In this document: positions 48,201 through 54,990 of the stretch, piece by piece
Layout of the letters: the number at the start of each line of letters is the position of its first letter
Position numbering within the stretch: the stretch's first letter is position 1
Assembly: GCA_008694505.1 (NCBI GenBank)
Contig: VZDJ01000116.1
Span: 17,074,781-17,138,780 of the forward strand
Direction of reading: 5' to 3'
DNA length: 64,000 nucleotides
Source: Cyanoderma ruficeps
Taxonomy: Eukaryota > Chordata > Aves > Passeriformes > Timaliidae
The notes under the pieces: generated by a model
What the model was told of the DNA's origin: nothing
Databases searched by the model: none
Seen by the model: the letters and a program-made list of their open reading frames with translations, nothing else
Position numbers and translations under genes: made by a program

Positions 48201-50753
48201 CTCTTCCCCTGGGTTCCTTGCAGACAGTGTTGAGGATGAGTTTGAGCTCTCCACCGTCTGCCACCGCCCTGAGGGGCTGGAGCAGCTCCAGGAGCAGACC
48301 AAGTTCACCCGGAAAGAGCTGCAGGTCCTGTACCGAGGCTTCAAGAATGTGAGTACCCCTTGACCAGCTCTGATAACCCCCATCTCTGCTGCCATGTCCA
48401 CCTCGGGGTGGTGCTTTGTATGTGAAAGTTTTTGGAACCTTGGGGTTGAAGATTATATAAGGCTACAGCCTGATTTTACTTCCAGGGAGCTCAGTGGGGA
48501 GACCTGAGCCCGTGCTCCATTTCCTTGGGTGCAGAGAGCCCCCTTCCTGGGTTTCAGAGCCCCTCCAGCAAGGGATGCAGCCCAAAAAATCAGGAAGATG
48601 CTCCAAGCAGTTGTTCTAGCCACCCCACCCGGTGCACAGGGCTGGGGGGCAAGGCAAGGGAGCCACAGGTTTTTAGGGGGTGATCAGCCCTTTTTTGCAA
48701 TGTGGAAGTGACGCTGTGACCTTGCATGGCAGGAGTGCCCAAGCGGCATCGTCAACGAAGAAAACTTCAAGCAGATCTATTCACAGTTCTTCCCTCAAGG
48801 AGGTGAGTGCCCATCCCCCTCCCTGTCCCCACAGACATGGGTTCCTCTGCAGGGCAGAGGGTCACACATGCTATCTGCCTCCCTGCAGACTCCAGCACCT
48901 ATGCCACCTTCCTCTTCAACGCCTTCGACACCGACCACGATGGCTCTGTCAACTTTGAGGTGAGCTGTGGCCAAGGAGGGGGTGACGGGGTGCAGCAGGA
49001 CAAGGAGAACACATCCCTTCAGGGGCCATGGGCTGAGGTCAGCAGTGTTGTTGCAGATGGATGAAGAGCTTTTCAGGCCTGGTGGAGTTTATTAAATTCC
49101 CAGAGGCAACAGAAAACCAATGAAAAGTGTAAAAAAAGAGGCTTTCTGTATTTTCTGGGTAGGGTTGTGTAGGGACCCAGACTGGCAGACACAGCCATGG
49201 CTGGATCTTGTTCAGGCTTTGGCTGAACAGTGGGTCATGGTGCACACTGTGCTCTTAGTTGCTGTGACCCAAGGGAGTAGTGTGGGAAATGTACGGGGTT
49301 AAACAATTTTTTCTCCCCCAACTCTTTTTGATACCAAACATTTCACCTTGTCAGTGCAGCCCCAGGGCACATCAGATTTGGGGCCGAGTTCCTCTCTGCA
49401 GGAGAATCAAGCAGGGCTGTATCCTCTGTGTCTCTGAGGCCCTTTGTGGCTGCAACTCCCATTTGCCTGCCTTGTCCATCCCTGCAGGACTTTGTGTCTG
49501 GGCTCTCCACCATCCTGCGGGGCACCATTGATGATCGCCTGAACTGGGCCTTCAACCTCTATGACCTGAACAAAGATGGCTGCATCACCAAAGAGGTGGG
49601 ATGAGGGGTCCAGATTGGTCCCCGGGGCCAGCACAAGTCTGTACCTGGCAGGGACAAGGGCACAACTCGGGGATATTGGCTGAGCTCTGGAGAAGAGCTC
49701 AAGGGATCAATACTTAACTGAGCTCAGCTTTGCAAATGTCCCTCCTGGCCCTGTGGCACTGGTGTGACTCTGGGATGGAGGGTGGATGAGTGGTGTGCTA
49801 CTTCGGGGCTCCATTGCACATGCACATACGGCCCCACACTGTGCACAGAGCCAGCAGAAACACATCTGAGCACCCCACAGGTCCTTCAGGAGCAGCAAGA
49901 AAAAGGTGCAGGTTGGGGACCAGGTGGAGGCAGAGCCCCTTGTTGACACTGCAACTCTGCTCCCCTTCCCATCAGGAAATGCTGGACATCATGAAGTCCA
50001 TCTACGACATGATGGGCAAATACACCTACCCGGCCATGCGGGAGGAGGCACCCCGGGAGCACGTGGAGAACTTCTTCCAGGTGAGCTGAGTACATCCTGG
50101 GGAAGCAGAGCTCCAGCACAGAGCTGCAGTGGGTGCAGTAGAAAACACCCCACTCTGGGGATGAAGCAGGGCTGTGCTGGTCCTGTTGGCGCTTGGACAT
50201 GCCTGGGACCTGGAGTGCACTGTGTCCAGCCCCTATGGGACCTGGGCAGGGGTACCAGGTTCTCCCTAGGGCTGGGGCTCTCCCTGCTATGCCCCTTGTG
50301 CTGTGCTTGTCTGCAGAAAATGGACCGGAATAAGGATGGCGTGGTGACAATCGAAGAGTTCCTGGAGTCCTGTCAGAAGGTAAAGTACCAGCAACTCTTT
50401 GAGCTAGGTCACCACCCCCTTCCCTGGGGACCTTTGTCCCTCCTGCTTCCTTCCTGCAGAGAGGGGGTGAAGCCAAGGCTCCCAGGTGAAAGGCTGGAGC
50501 TCTGCTTTAGGAACTGTACCCATGCCAGCATCCTCAAACAGATGAGGAGAGCCATGGATCTCAGTAGGGCTTGGAAACTGCTTGTAATTCATGGGGCTCT
50601 TGTCCCACGTGCCAGAGTTGCCATGAGGGTAAAGCCAGGTTTGGGGGAGCTGCCCAGATTGCTGTTCTGTGCCCAACTTGCCTGCTTCCCACCTGCTCCT
50701 GACAGGATGAGAACATCATGCGATCCATGCAGCTCTTCGACAGCGTGATTTAG
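8862..50753 (+). CDS. KCNIP2: Kv channel-interacting protein 2 (KChIP2), spliced, 252-residue form
   Basis: Join 8862-8934, 47012-47107, 48224-48348, 48733-48802, 48889-48959, 49488-49595, 49976-50080, 50317-50379, 50706-50753: 759 bases, 252 residues, the length I recall for the human KChIP2b form. The product is a neuronal-calcium-sensor EF-hand protein that binds Kv4 (KCND) N-termini and controls surface expression and gating of A-type / transient outward K+ current in heart and brain. Domains: variable N-terminus 1-56 with Cys45-Cys46 (known palmitoylation site in KChIP2); a degenerate EF1 with Cys100-Pro101; EF2 loop 135-146 ([12 protein letters not shown]); EF3 loop 171-182 ([12 protein letters not shown]); EF4 loop 219-230 ([12 protein letters not shown]); C-terminus [11 protein letters not shown]. 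The shared exon sizes 125/70/71/108/105/63 fit the KCNIP family. Four further first exons give other isoforms. Confidence 0.97.
11405..11560 (+). promoter_or_regulatory. AT-rich island, possible promoter or enhancer
   Basis: A sharply AT-rich stretch inside GC-rich intron, with GGATATTTAGATGACG, AAATAAAAG (TATA-like, about 11490-11498) and CATAAATTACATTATTCC. It lies just upstream of the weak candidate exon at 11597-11693. Such islands in bird introns are often conserved elements; here this is inference only. Confidence 0.28.
11597..11693 (+). CDS. Weak candidate alternative first exon of KCNIP2
   Basis: The ATG at 11597 has a strong context (gccATGg). The frame runs 32 codons plus one base (G), through a second in-frame ATG at 11618, to a strong donor AGAG|GTGAGT at 11694. 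Its phase and leftover base equal those of the five recognised KCNIP2 first exons, so it could splice in frame to 48224 or 47012. The peptide ([20 protein letters not shown] and onward) matches no KChIP N-terminus I know. A phase match arises by chance one time in three, so this is speculative. Confidence 0.15.
14195..14370. promoter_or_regulatory. AT-rich intronic island with GATA and homeodomain-like sites
   Basis: Contains CATTAGTGATG, TCATTAGG, GATGATAAA, CTAATCATG and CAGATAAATGA within 175 bases, flanked by GC-rich sequence with few such motifs. It is a candidate enhancer in the KCNIP2 intron. Inference from composition and motif density only. Confidence 0.3.
16330..16480. promoter_or_regulatory. 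AT-rich intronic island, candidate conserved element
   Basis: Carries CTAACGAGATTAGACC, GGTTAATCGC, GATTGAATTTTTTAAAATTGCATTG and GGCAATAATCC in a stretch much more AT-rich than its flanks. A further AT-rich motif group lies at about 16600-16660 (GATTTATTCC, GCATTAATTTTTAATGG). Candidate regulatory DNA only. Confidence 0.28.
17215..17300. promoter_or_regulatory. AT-rich intronic island
   Basis: Contains GTCATTAATGCG, GGAATAATTTG and TTGCATAATGGAG close together, bounded by GC-rich intron. Candidate homeodomain- or POU-bound element; inference. Confidence 0.25.
18925..19015. promoter_or_regulatory. AT-rich intronic island with TAATTA-type sites
   Basis: Contains TGTAATTACAACC, TTGATAATACAG and GCTTAATTAAATAAC. 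TGTAATTACA is a perfect 10-base palindrome of the homeodomain type. Candidate regulatory element. Confidence 0.28.
20255..20420. promoter_or_regulatory. AT-rich intronic island
   Basis: Contains GCTAATTATAGC, GCTAATTAGAC, TTGATTATTAACATATTTATT and GGGAACCACGG (partly RUNX-like ACCAC) within 165 bases. Two GCTAATTA cores about 80 bases apart suggest a homeodomain-bound element. Inference. Confidence 0.3.
22530..22680. promoter_or_regulatory. AT-rich intronic island
   Basis: Contains AATGAATTATTCATGG (near-palindromic), TATGTAAATACTTAAAATATTTAGC (FOX/POU-like) and CAGAACTGACG inside GC-rich intron. Candidate regulatory DNA; no experimental or alignment support available here. Confidence 0.28.
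23861..23910 (+). repeat. Minisatellite, 13-base unit, about 3.8 copies
   Basis: Unit GCCTGCGGTGGGT occurs three times exactly (23861, 23874, 23887), followed by a partial fourth copy ending at about 23910. The runs of repeated [16 protein letters not shown] residues in frames crossing this site come from this repeat and are not protein domains. Confidence 0.9.
24000..24090. promoter_or_regulatory. AT-rich intronic island with POU octamer
   Basis: A perfect octamer ATGCAAAT lies at 24034-24041, flanked by GCTAATAGC and CTCATTAGC. It sits directly after a CpG-rich stretch and the 23861 minisatellite. Candidate enhancer. Confidence 0.33.
25615..25720 (+). repeat. Minisatellite, 14-base G-rich unit, about 7.6 copies
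   Basis: Unit GAGCGTGGGGCAGG is repeated head to tail with no length change; four of the seven full units are exact and three carry substitutions (for example AGGTGTGGGGCACG, GAGAGTGGGGCAAG). Every unit has a GGGG run, so several neighbouring units could form a G-quadruplex. It lies in a CpG-rich part of the intron (about 25200-25740). Repeated [14 protein letters not shown] residues on the minus strand are a by-product. Confidence 0.92.
28390..28830 (+). promoter_or_regulatory. KCNIP2: Second CpG island, promoter of KCNIP2 exon 1b
   Basis: Dense CpG and GGCGG/CCGCC boxes run up to the 28830 start codon, while both flanks fall back to CpG-poor intron. No TATA box is visible. This is independent support for a separate promoter driving exon 1b. 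Confidence 0.6.
28830..28917 (+). CDS. KCNIP2: KCNIP2 alternative first coding exon 1b (Cys/Arg-rich N-terminus)
   Basis: Encodes [20 protein letters not shown] then QFVTGTLSQ plus one base (G); donor AAG|GTAGGT at 28918. It matches the human KCNIP2 short N-terminus (MNRCPRRCRS...LYQLVTGSLSP) and the KCNIP1 one (MSGCSKRCKLG...ITGTLS), both from memory. Two Cys with basic residues suggest lipid or membrane association. Spliced to 48224 it makes Asp from G+AC and a 225-residue protein. The start has G at -3. Confidence 0.88.
30838..31005. promoter_or_regulatory. Long AT-rich island, candidate enhancer
   Basis: The most AT-rich stretch between exons 1b and 1c. It contains ATGACTCAATC (AP-1-like TGACTCA), CAATTAACCAGATTAAAAC, CACCAATATTTTAATGTG, TTATTAATAATC, TCTGATTAGC and CCTAAATTTAAC. 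The flanks are GC-rich. Its motif content suggests a regulatory element, perhaps for the adjacent alternative promoters. Confidence 0.35.
31800..31850 (+). repeat. Purine-rich G tract
   Basis: An almost unbroken purine run with repeated GGGAGGG/GGGGAGGGG, able in principle to form a G-quadruplex or triplex. No gene relation is visible. Confidence 0.6.
32630..32725. promoter_or_regulatory. AT-rich element just upstream of exon 1c
   Basis: Contains TTATTTTTAACTG, CACAATTAAGGTAATTGG (two opposed NKX/homeodomain-like cores) and CCCAATTACC. It lies 140-235 bases upstream of the exon 1c start codon and is followed by a CpG-rich stretch, so it could be a proximal promoter element for that isoform. 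Confidence 0.35.
32866..32983 (+). CDS. KCNIP2: KCNIP2 candidate alternative first exon 1c, transmembrane type
   Basis: The ATG at 32866 has a strong context (gagccATGg). 39 codons plus one base (G) run to donor GAAG|GTACGG at 32984. The peptide begins [12 protein letters not shown], continues with an apolar segment ([14 protein letters not shown], residues 13-26) and ends [12 protein letters not shown]. Phase and leftover G equal the other KCNIP2 first exons, so joining to 48224 gives Asp and a 235-residue protein. The plan (polar start, one apolar segment, then Asp-Ser-Val) parallels KChIP2x/3x/4a. I do not recognise this sequence from any known KCNIP isoform. The evidence is frame, Kozak, donor, phase, hydrophobic pattern and position among sister exons. 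Confidence 0.6.
35810..35905. promoter_or_regulatory. AT-rich element upstream of exon 1d
   Basis: Contains CTTTTAATATC, TTCCTTAGCAACTG (RFX X-box-like half site), CATTAAGCAAATCGATGG and GTGTCATTGG. It lies 320-420 bases upstream of the KChIP2x-type start codon, a plausible place for a promoter-proximal element. Inference. Confidence 0.33.
36187..36209 (+). promoter_or_regulatory. KCNIP2: G-quadruplex motif just before exon 1d start codon
   Basis: Four G runs (4, 4, 6 and 4 G) separated by loops of 1, 1 and 3 bases, on the coding strand. It ends 18 bases before the 36228 ATG, so it would lie in the 5'UTR of the 1d transcript if transcription starts upstream. Short loops predict high stability. 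A role in translation is inferred. Confidence 0.6.
36228..36330 (+). CDS. KCNIP2: KCNIP2 alternative first exon 1d (KChIP2x type, membrane anchor / KIS)
   Basis: Encodes [20 protein letters not shown] then [14 protein letters not shown] plus one base (G); donor GAAG|GTAACG at 36331. It is nearly identical in plan to KChIP4a ([20 protein letters not shown]..., K-channel-inactivation-suppressor domain) and to KChIP3x (EQFGILEP-type end). In the literature these N-termini form a membrane helix that retains channels in the ER and slows Kv4 inactivation. Joined to 48224 it reads ...[13 protein letters not shown], exactly as in KChIP4a, giving 230 residues. A at -3 supports the start. This is the most secure of the membrane-type exons. 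Confidence 0.93.
37356..37375. repeat. Perfect 20-base palindrome
   Basis: TTAACTGCTTAAGCAGTTAA is identical to its reverse complement, and the 5' flank repeats the ACTGCTTA core, so overlapping direct and inverted copies occur within about 30 bases. It could bind a dimeric factor or form a short cruciform; no function is known. Confidence 0.9.
39065..39215. promoter_or_regulatory. AT-rich intronic island
   Basis: Contains GGCATCAATAATTCAG, CACAGATTAATATTAAATG and GGATAATTGGTGCC split by a G-rich segment. Candidate regulatory DNA by composition only. Confidence 0.25.
40881..40920 (+). repeat. Tandem duplication, 20-base unit, two copies
   Basis: TGCACCCTGTGGGGTACATT is followed at once by TGCACCCTGTGGAGCACATT (two differences). 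A simple local duplication. Confidence 0.85.
41555..41675 (+). CDS. KCNIP2: KCNIP2 alternative first exon 1e (hydrophobic, KCNIP4-variant type)
   Basis: Encodes 40 codons plus one base (G) with donor GGAG|GTGGGA at 41676. The peptide begins [11 protein letters not shown] and continues [20 protein letters not shown] then LGIIDLTRG. It aligns along its length with a KCNIP4 N-terminus I recall (MLTLEWESEGLQTVGIVVII...LLHLLGLIDFSE). One apolar segment covers about residues 15-33. Joined to 48224 it yields ...[13 protein letters not shown] and 236 residues. The start has G at -3 and +4. The frame stays open upstream to an ATG at 41255, but the 41555 start fits the family. The donor is weaker than those of the other first exons. 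Confidence 0.82.
41676..47011 (+). other. KCNIP2: KCNIP2 intron between exon 1e and exon 2
   Basis: GC-rich intron. It begins with a G/T-rich degenerate repeat region (41820-42075), has a T-rich pyrimidine run near 44975-45005, and otherwise shows nothing recognisable. The branch and polypyrimidine tract before 47012 are TTCTGCTTGGTG...CTTTCTTCCAG. Confidence 0.65.
41820..42075 (+). repeat. G/T-rich degenerate repeat region
   Basis: The phrase GTGTCTGGSAGCATTAGGGTG occurs at 41845-41865 and 41983-42003 (one difference), 138 bases apart, with intermediate decayed copies of the GGTGTCTGGGGGTGT type between. The whole stretch is strongly enriched in G and T on the + strand. It looks like an old minisatellite directly downstream of exon 1e. 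Confidence 0.55.
47012..47107 (+). CDS. KCNIP2: KCNIP2 exon 2 (palmitoylation-motif exon, GC donor)
   Basis: Acceptor TTTCTTCCAG at 47002-47011. It encodes (G)[19 protein letters not shown] then [12 protein letters not shown] plus one base (A). Residues Cys45-Cys46 in LLPCCRP are the known KChIP2 palmitoylation pair. The next exon begins AC, and the joined codon AAC gives [12 protein letters not shown], the junction known in human KChIP2b. The exon must therefore end at 47107, where the intron starts with GC (GAAA|GCAAGT) and not GT. A GT four bases downstream (47112) would add 4 bases and break the frame. This exon is used with exon 1a only. Confidence 0.93.
47108..48223 (+). other. KCNIP2: GC-AG intron of KCNIP2
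   Basis: 1,116-base intron with donor GCAAGT and acceptor TTCCTTGCAG. In human this interval holds a small optional exon (an 18-residue KChIP2a insertion, LAAPASLRPH-like). I could not find a convincing counterpart by eye. Otherwise nothing is recognised. Confidence 0.8.
48224..48348 (+). CDS. KCNIP2: KCNIP2 exon 3, first shared core exon
   Basis: 125 bases, the KCNIP-family size for this exon. It begins with AC, completing Asn (from exon 2) or Asp (from exons 1b-1e), then [40 protein letters not shown] and N. It is the common landing site of all alternative N-termini. It carries the helices preceding EF1 that bury the Kv4 N-terminus in the channel complex. Donor AAT|GTGAGT. Confidence 0.97.
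48733..48802 (+). CDS. KCNIP2: KCNIP2 exon 4, degenerate EF-hand 1
   Basis: 70 bases, [20 protein letters not shown] then PQG plus one base. The Cys-Pro pair at loop positions 2-3 disables Ca2+ binding by EF1, as in all neuronal calcium sensor proteins. Acceptor ATGGCAG, donor GGAG|GTGAGT. Confidence 0.97.
48889..48959 (+). CDS. KCNIP2: KCNIP2 exon 5, EF-hand 2
   Basis: 71 bases encoding [20 protein letters not shown] then VNFE. The EF2 loop [12 protein letters not shown] is completed by the first codon of exon 6. In KChIPs EF2 lacks ideal Ca2+ coordination and tends to favour Mg2+ (family knowledge). Confidence 0.97.
49488..49595 (+). CDS. KCNIP2: KCNIP2 exon 6, EF-hand 3
   Basis: 108 bases, [20 protein letters not shown] then [16 protein letters not shown]. 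The EF3 loop [12 protein letters not shown] has Asp, Asn, Asp at positions 1, 3, 5 and Glu at 12, a full Ca2+-binding set. Phase 0 at both ends. Confidence 0.97.
49976..50080 (+). CDS. KCNIP2: KCNIP2 exon 7
   Basis: 105 bases, [20 protein letters not shown] then [15 protein letters not shown]. It covers the helix after EF3 and the EF3-EF4 linker. Acceptor TCCCATCAG, donor CAG|GTGAGC. Phase 0 at both ends. Confidence 0.97.
50317..50379 (+). CDS. KCNIP2: KCNIP2 exon 8, EF-hand 4
   Basis: 63 bases, [20 protein letters not shown] then K. The EF4 loop [12 protein letters not shown] has a complete Ca2+-binding set. Donor AAG|GTAAAG. Confidence 0.97.
50706..50753 (+). CDS. KCNIP2: KCNIP2 exon 9, C-terminus and stop
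   Basis: Encodes [15 protein letters not shown] and TAG (50751-50753). The C-terminal helix with MQLF is the family hallmark that packs over the hydrophobic groove. Human ends DNVI; here Ser replaces Asn. Confidence 0.97.
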   Translation, partial: DENIMRSMQLFDSVI

Positions 50754-51188
50754 CTCCCGGACCTGCCTCCAGACGAGCTCTCCTGACACTGGGCCCAGAA
50801 CCTTCTTCTCTCTTGACTTTTCCTTTGAGACTCCCCTCCTCCGGCTGCACAGACACCCCCGTGGAAAGGGGCCTTCCTTCCCTGAGATGCAGTTGGTGCC
50901 GAGATCTTCCCTTTCCCTGGCCCAGCTCTGCTTTCCTTGGGGAATCCCAAGCAGGTGCTCCCAGATGTTGGAGCATGGGCATGGCTGGCACAGGATGAGA
51001 ATTTCACCTGGATGGACCTCCCTGCACCCAATCCCGGTGGAAAAGATGCATCCTTGGGCTGCAATAGAGGTTTTTCCCATGCACACCACATTGTGCAGCC
51101 ACAGCTTGCCTACCCTGATTCTCGCCAGCCCCAGGAGTCCCCAGTGCCGGCTCCAGCCCAAATCCTGCAGCAACACTGTCTAGAAACC

Positions 51189-51194
51189 AATAAA
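51189..51194 (+). other. KCNIP2: Proximal KCNIP2 poly(A) signal
   Basis: AATAAA in the context ACCAATAAAGTC, about 435 bases after the stop codon. Confidence 0.65.
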
Positions 51195-52812
51195 GTCTTG
51201 CAATGGGCACAGCCAGTGCCTGGGCTTCCTCCCCTGCCCTGGCTGTGCCCTGCTGTGGGAAGCATGTCTGGTGTGTCCACTGTGAGCCACCGGCCACACT
51301 CCCTGTCCTGACACTGGGCCAGTACGTGGGCAGAGGGGCCGTGCCTGGAGAAGGCAGCCACATGAGCCCTTGGGGTTCACTGCTGCATGAGCTATGGGGA
51401 GCATCCCCTGATCCCAGGGATCCCGGTCAGACCTACAAGGCTCTTCCTGACAGGGCCAGAGGGGAGGCTAAAGGGACCCTGAGGTGATTTGTTGTGGCAC
51501 TTGTCCCACAGGATGGAGGATGCAGGGCTGGGAGAGCTGCAACTTCAGCCCTTGTGCCTAAGGTTTGGGGTGCTGGCACAGGGGGTCCCCAGGGATCCAG
51601 TTTGAGGCTCCAATGGAGAGACACCCTTTGCAATCATTCCTGAGGACATGACAGCCAGGGTATGGTGACATGTGGAAGAGGGAGATGGGCTGGTCTCTGA
51701 TGGCCATTCTGGCCCCATAGGGCTCACAGCCATGCTCCTGGCATCATTTGTGGCTGACCTTGCCCTTCTCCTGTGCCCTGGCCCATCCCAGCCCACCTGC
51801 TGCCCCGGGGACTGGGGAATGAGCAATGAGGCAGAGAGATGTCCCCACAGGCACAGCCCTGTGCTGGTGACATGGCTGAGCTGGCAGCTCCTGGAGGAGA
51901 AAGTCGAGGCTGGGGTTAGACAGGAGTCACTGCCATGCTGCTGGCAGGCTGGAGGGTCACCCTGGGGCAGGAGACTCTTCTCCTTTTCCCAGCATGGCCA
52001 TGTGAGAGCCTGCTTGGGGACCTCGGGGATGGGGACCCTGGGTGTTTTTGTCACCACCAGCTCCTTGGAGATGGGTGTGTGCAGGCAGGCCTGTCCTGCC
52101 CAGATGCCACTCCAAGTCATAGCTGGGAGAGTGATGCCCATGGGCTAATGATCCCATGCCAACTCCAGAAACGCTTCACAGGCACTGGGAATGTACCCAG
52201 CCCTGGCAGCCCCTGACTGAGGCTCCACTCTGTATCCTTGGCCAGGGGTGGTTTGGGCTGGCCTGAGCTGTGATGTTTGGGATCAGCACCTATGCCGGGC
52301 CAGACCCAGGCTGAGCCCGTGGGGTTGGAGACATTAGAATTTAACCCCTGAGGCTCTGAGGCAAAAGTATGGGGCTGCTTCCCAGGGGGACTGTCCCTGT
52401 CCCAGCCCTTGCAGATATCACGGTTTTTAGGCTCATCTGACACATTATTTATCTCGCAGACATGATGTGTTTTCTAGGTTCATTCAACACACTGTTCATC
52501 TCACAGACCTATTCCCAGGTGTGCTGTGGGGCTGAGGTCCCACTTGCACTCTGCTAAGAGTGGGAGGGCCTTACCCCTCTATCTCTTCAGCCCTGTTCTC
52601 CCTCCTCCCAGCTCTCTGGGGTACCCATTGTTCGCTGCCATGTGGAGCACCTGCCGCCTCCCCCCTCACGCTGTAGGTCGCATGGTGTGACCCCCTGCCC
52701 TGGGGCATGGTGACCCACAACCTGCTTGGCATTTCCAGTCTGTATATTTTGTATTATAACAATTATATGAGTTAAAAAACAAAACAAAACAAAAAAAATC
52801 CAACAAAGAACC

Positions 52813-52818
52813 AATAAA
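52813..52818 (+). other. KCNIP2: Distal KCNIP2 poly(A) signal
   Basis: AATAAA in ACCAATAAAATC, followed by a T/G-containing stretch (TGTTATGTCTTTG) about 25-40 bases on. After it the sequence changes to ordinary intergenic DNA. Confidence 0.7.
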
Positions 52819-52836
52819 ATCTAACCACAATCGCTA

Positions 52837-54990
52837 TGCACACTACTGTTATGTCTTTGCATCTGTCAGCCCTCTGGGAGGGGAGGGCAGGAAAAATGAG
52901 GGGTCTCTGCCGAGGGTTGATATCCTTTTTGGGGTGCTCTGGGAGGTTGCATGGGGGACAAGGTGCACACTGAGCTTAGACATGCTGTTGGTGGTCCTAT
53001 AAATACAGACTTTCCCCTGCTATGAGGCTGTAGGTGTTAAGGTAAAAAAGCTTTTACATCAAGGGTGTCACACTTTAGGAGTCAGGCTGCCAGGTATGTT
53101 TTCAGCCTGTCACAGATGCTACTGGGTGAAACCAAGCTTGGGACCAGGTGGCCCTAGTTAGGATGTAGCATTTAAGGCTGAGCTAAAAGGAACATGGTCA
53201 CCTGCCACCTTGAGGAGGTAGGTATGGACTAGGAAGGGGGTTTTCTTAGGGCAATCACTGATTGTTGGAAAAGTCCAGCATTGAGAACTGGGAAAAATTA
53301 AGTAAACAGTCATGTAAGTAAGAAAGTAGCAGATCAAGGGAGCAATGGATCTGATGTGGGACAGCAAAGGGGTCCAGCATTCTACAGTCTGTGGTCCAGG
53401 AACACAGAAAGCTCAAAGCAAAGAGCTGCCTGCAGACCAAACATCTTAAAAAGATGGGCTCTGGCTGTTGGGGGAATTACCATTGTGGGACTGCATAAGC
53501 AGCAAGTCTGATCTTTCCAAAGCCTCTGACTCTCCAGGGACCTTTTTGGGCTGCTGGCTGTCACCCAGGGCTGTTTATGGCAGCATGAATGGGCCTGAGC
53601 ACGTTTTCCCCTCTAACCCACTTTTCTCAGTATATCCTATCCCCTGAGCTCCGTTTGGCCGGTTGCTATTTCGGGCAATGACATCCAAGGGCTTGATGTG
53701 CCCTCTTGTGGCACAGAAATGCTGTGAGCCACTGATGGGACCCCTTGGGTCCTTGTCCCCAGGGTGAAGGGCAGGAAAGAGGTTGAGGTGGCAATGGGAA
53801 AAACAGCGCTGTGGGGCTCAGCCTTCGAATGCTGCCAGAGCCTTTTCACACCAAATGGGAAAAGGGTTGTGCAGGGAGCGTAGCTTTTGGAGTGGGGAGT
53901 GGGGAGGCATCTCTGGGAGTAAGAAATAATCTGTTTAGATGCAAACAGGTCCTCAGGAAGGGCCTGAGGGCTGGGGGCCTGGATCCTTTAGGTGTGCCTT
54001 CAGCTTGCTATGAGAAGCTGCTGTGTGAGCCAGGGCTTAGATGACCCTTGTTAGTAGGAGATGGCAATTAAGGGTGGACAACCAAGTCGTTTGGTCTATG
54101 ATGAAAACAGGTAAGAGCTGATGCATCCTTGGAAAAGGGCAGTCTTGTGTTGTTTCCAGATAAGTTTTTCCCAGCTTTCAGAGGAAAAGTTAATAGTAGC
54201 TATATGGTAAAACAGCTGAGCAACTGGATGAGGCAGCTGATGTAGCCTGGGGCAGCGATTCACTCCAGCATTCTGAATACTGCCTAGAAACACAAGCATT
54301 TTGGAAAAGGATGAGATTCCAGCACTGGGAGAACCATTACTGCAGGATTATTTTGCCATGATCCTAGATATGAGCACCCCTTCAGGGTCTTTTGTGGCCC
54401 TGTAGTTGCTGCCCAGCTCTGGAGGTGTGTGAAAGTCCTGTGTGTTCTCCACACAGATGCTGTGCATTTCTCCTCTCTAACTCTTCTGTAAAGTCTGCTC
54501 ATGTATCAATACAATTTAGCTGGTTCCTATTTAGGGTATCTGTACAATTTCTATTTTTGCTCTTTGAAAGCTTTGGCCTGATGATGGTGGTAACTAGAGA
54601 CGCCCCTTGGCCTGCGGCTCTGCTGCAGCTTCCTGAGCACGGGTATTGACGGTGCCGGAAACACAGCCCTCTTCAGTTTCTTGCCATACCCAAATTGTTA
54701 TCAGTGGGAATAAGCAGAAACGTGGCTGAAACGCGATGCATCTCCCCTGATGTCTGCAGGCGTTCTCCAGCCCTTTCTCGCCAGCTCGGGGTTTTGGCAG
54801 CTCTTTGTTAATTTGTTTCTTGTTGGCTGGTACCTGCTGCAGTCTCCTCAGTGCTGGGAAGGCCGGCAGGATCACCTTGCCATAGTCTCCCCATAGTCTC
54901 TCCACAGTCACAAAACAGGTCATCTCAGCCCTGGGGTCCCTCGCGCTCCCAGGCGGCTGCAGCGGGAGAGACGCTGCGTGACCTCAGACT
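52837..54990. other. KCNIP2-OGA intergenic region
   Basis: About 2.1 kb with no recognised gene, repeat family or strong regulatory motif. A short tandem CCATAGTCTC-type repeat occurs at about 54880-54905. The small gap between the KCNIP2 3' end and the OGA promoter fits the compact avian layout. Confidence 0.6.

Larger units (their letters stand above)
50754..52836 (+). other. KCNIP2: KCNIP2 3'UTR with two poly(A) signals
   Basis: Follows the stop codon without a recognisable intron. AATAAA occurs at 51189-51194 and again at 52813-52818. The distal one follows an AT-rich end (TATATTTTGTATTATAAC, then an A-rich run at 52773-52798) typical of a terminal 3'UTR. The two signals predict short (about 0.46 kb) and long (about 2.1 kb) 3'UTR forms. 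Confidence 0.7.

Noticed and set aside
47108..48223. Possible counterpart of the human KChIP2a 18-residue insertion exon
   Set aside because: I looked for a short AG...GT-bounded, phase-compatible segment resembling LAAPASLRPH in this intron and found none convincing. It may be absent or diverged.
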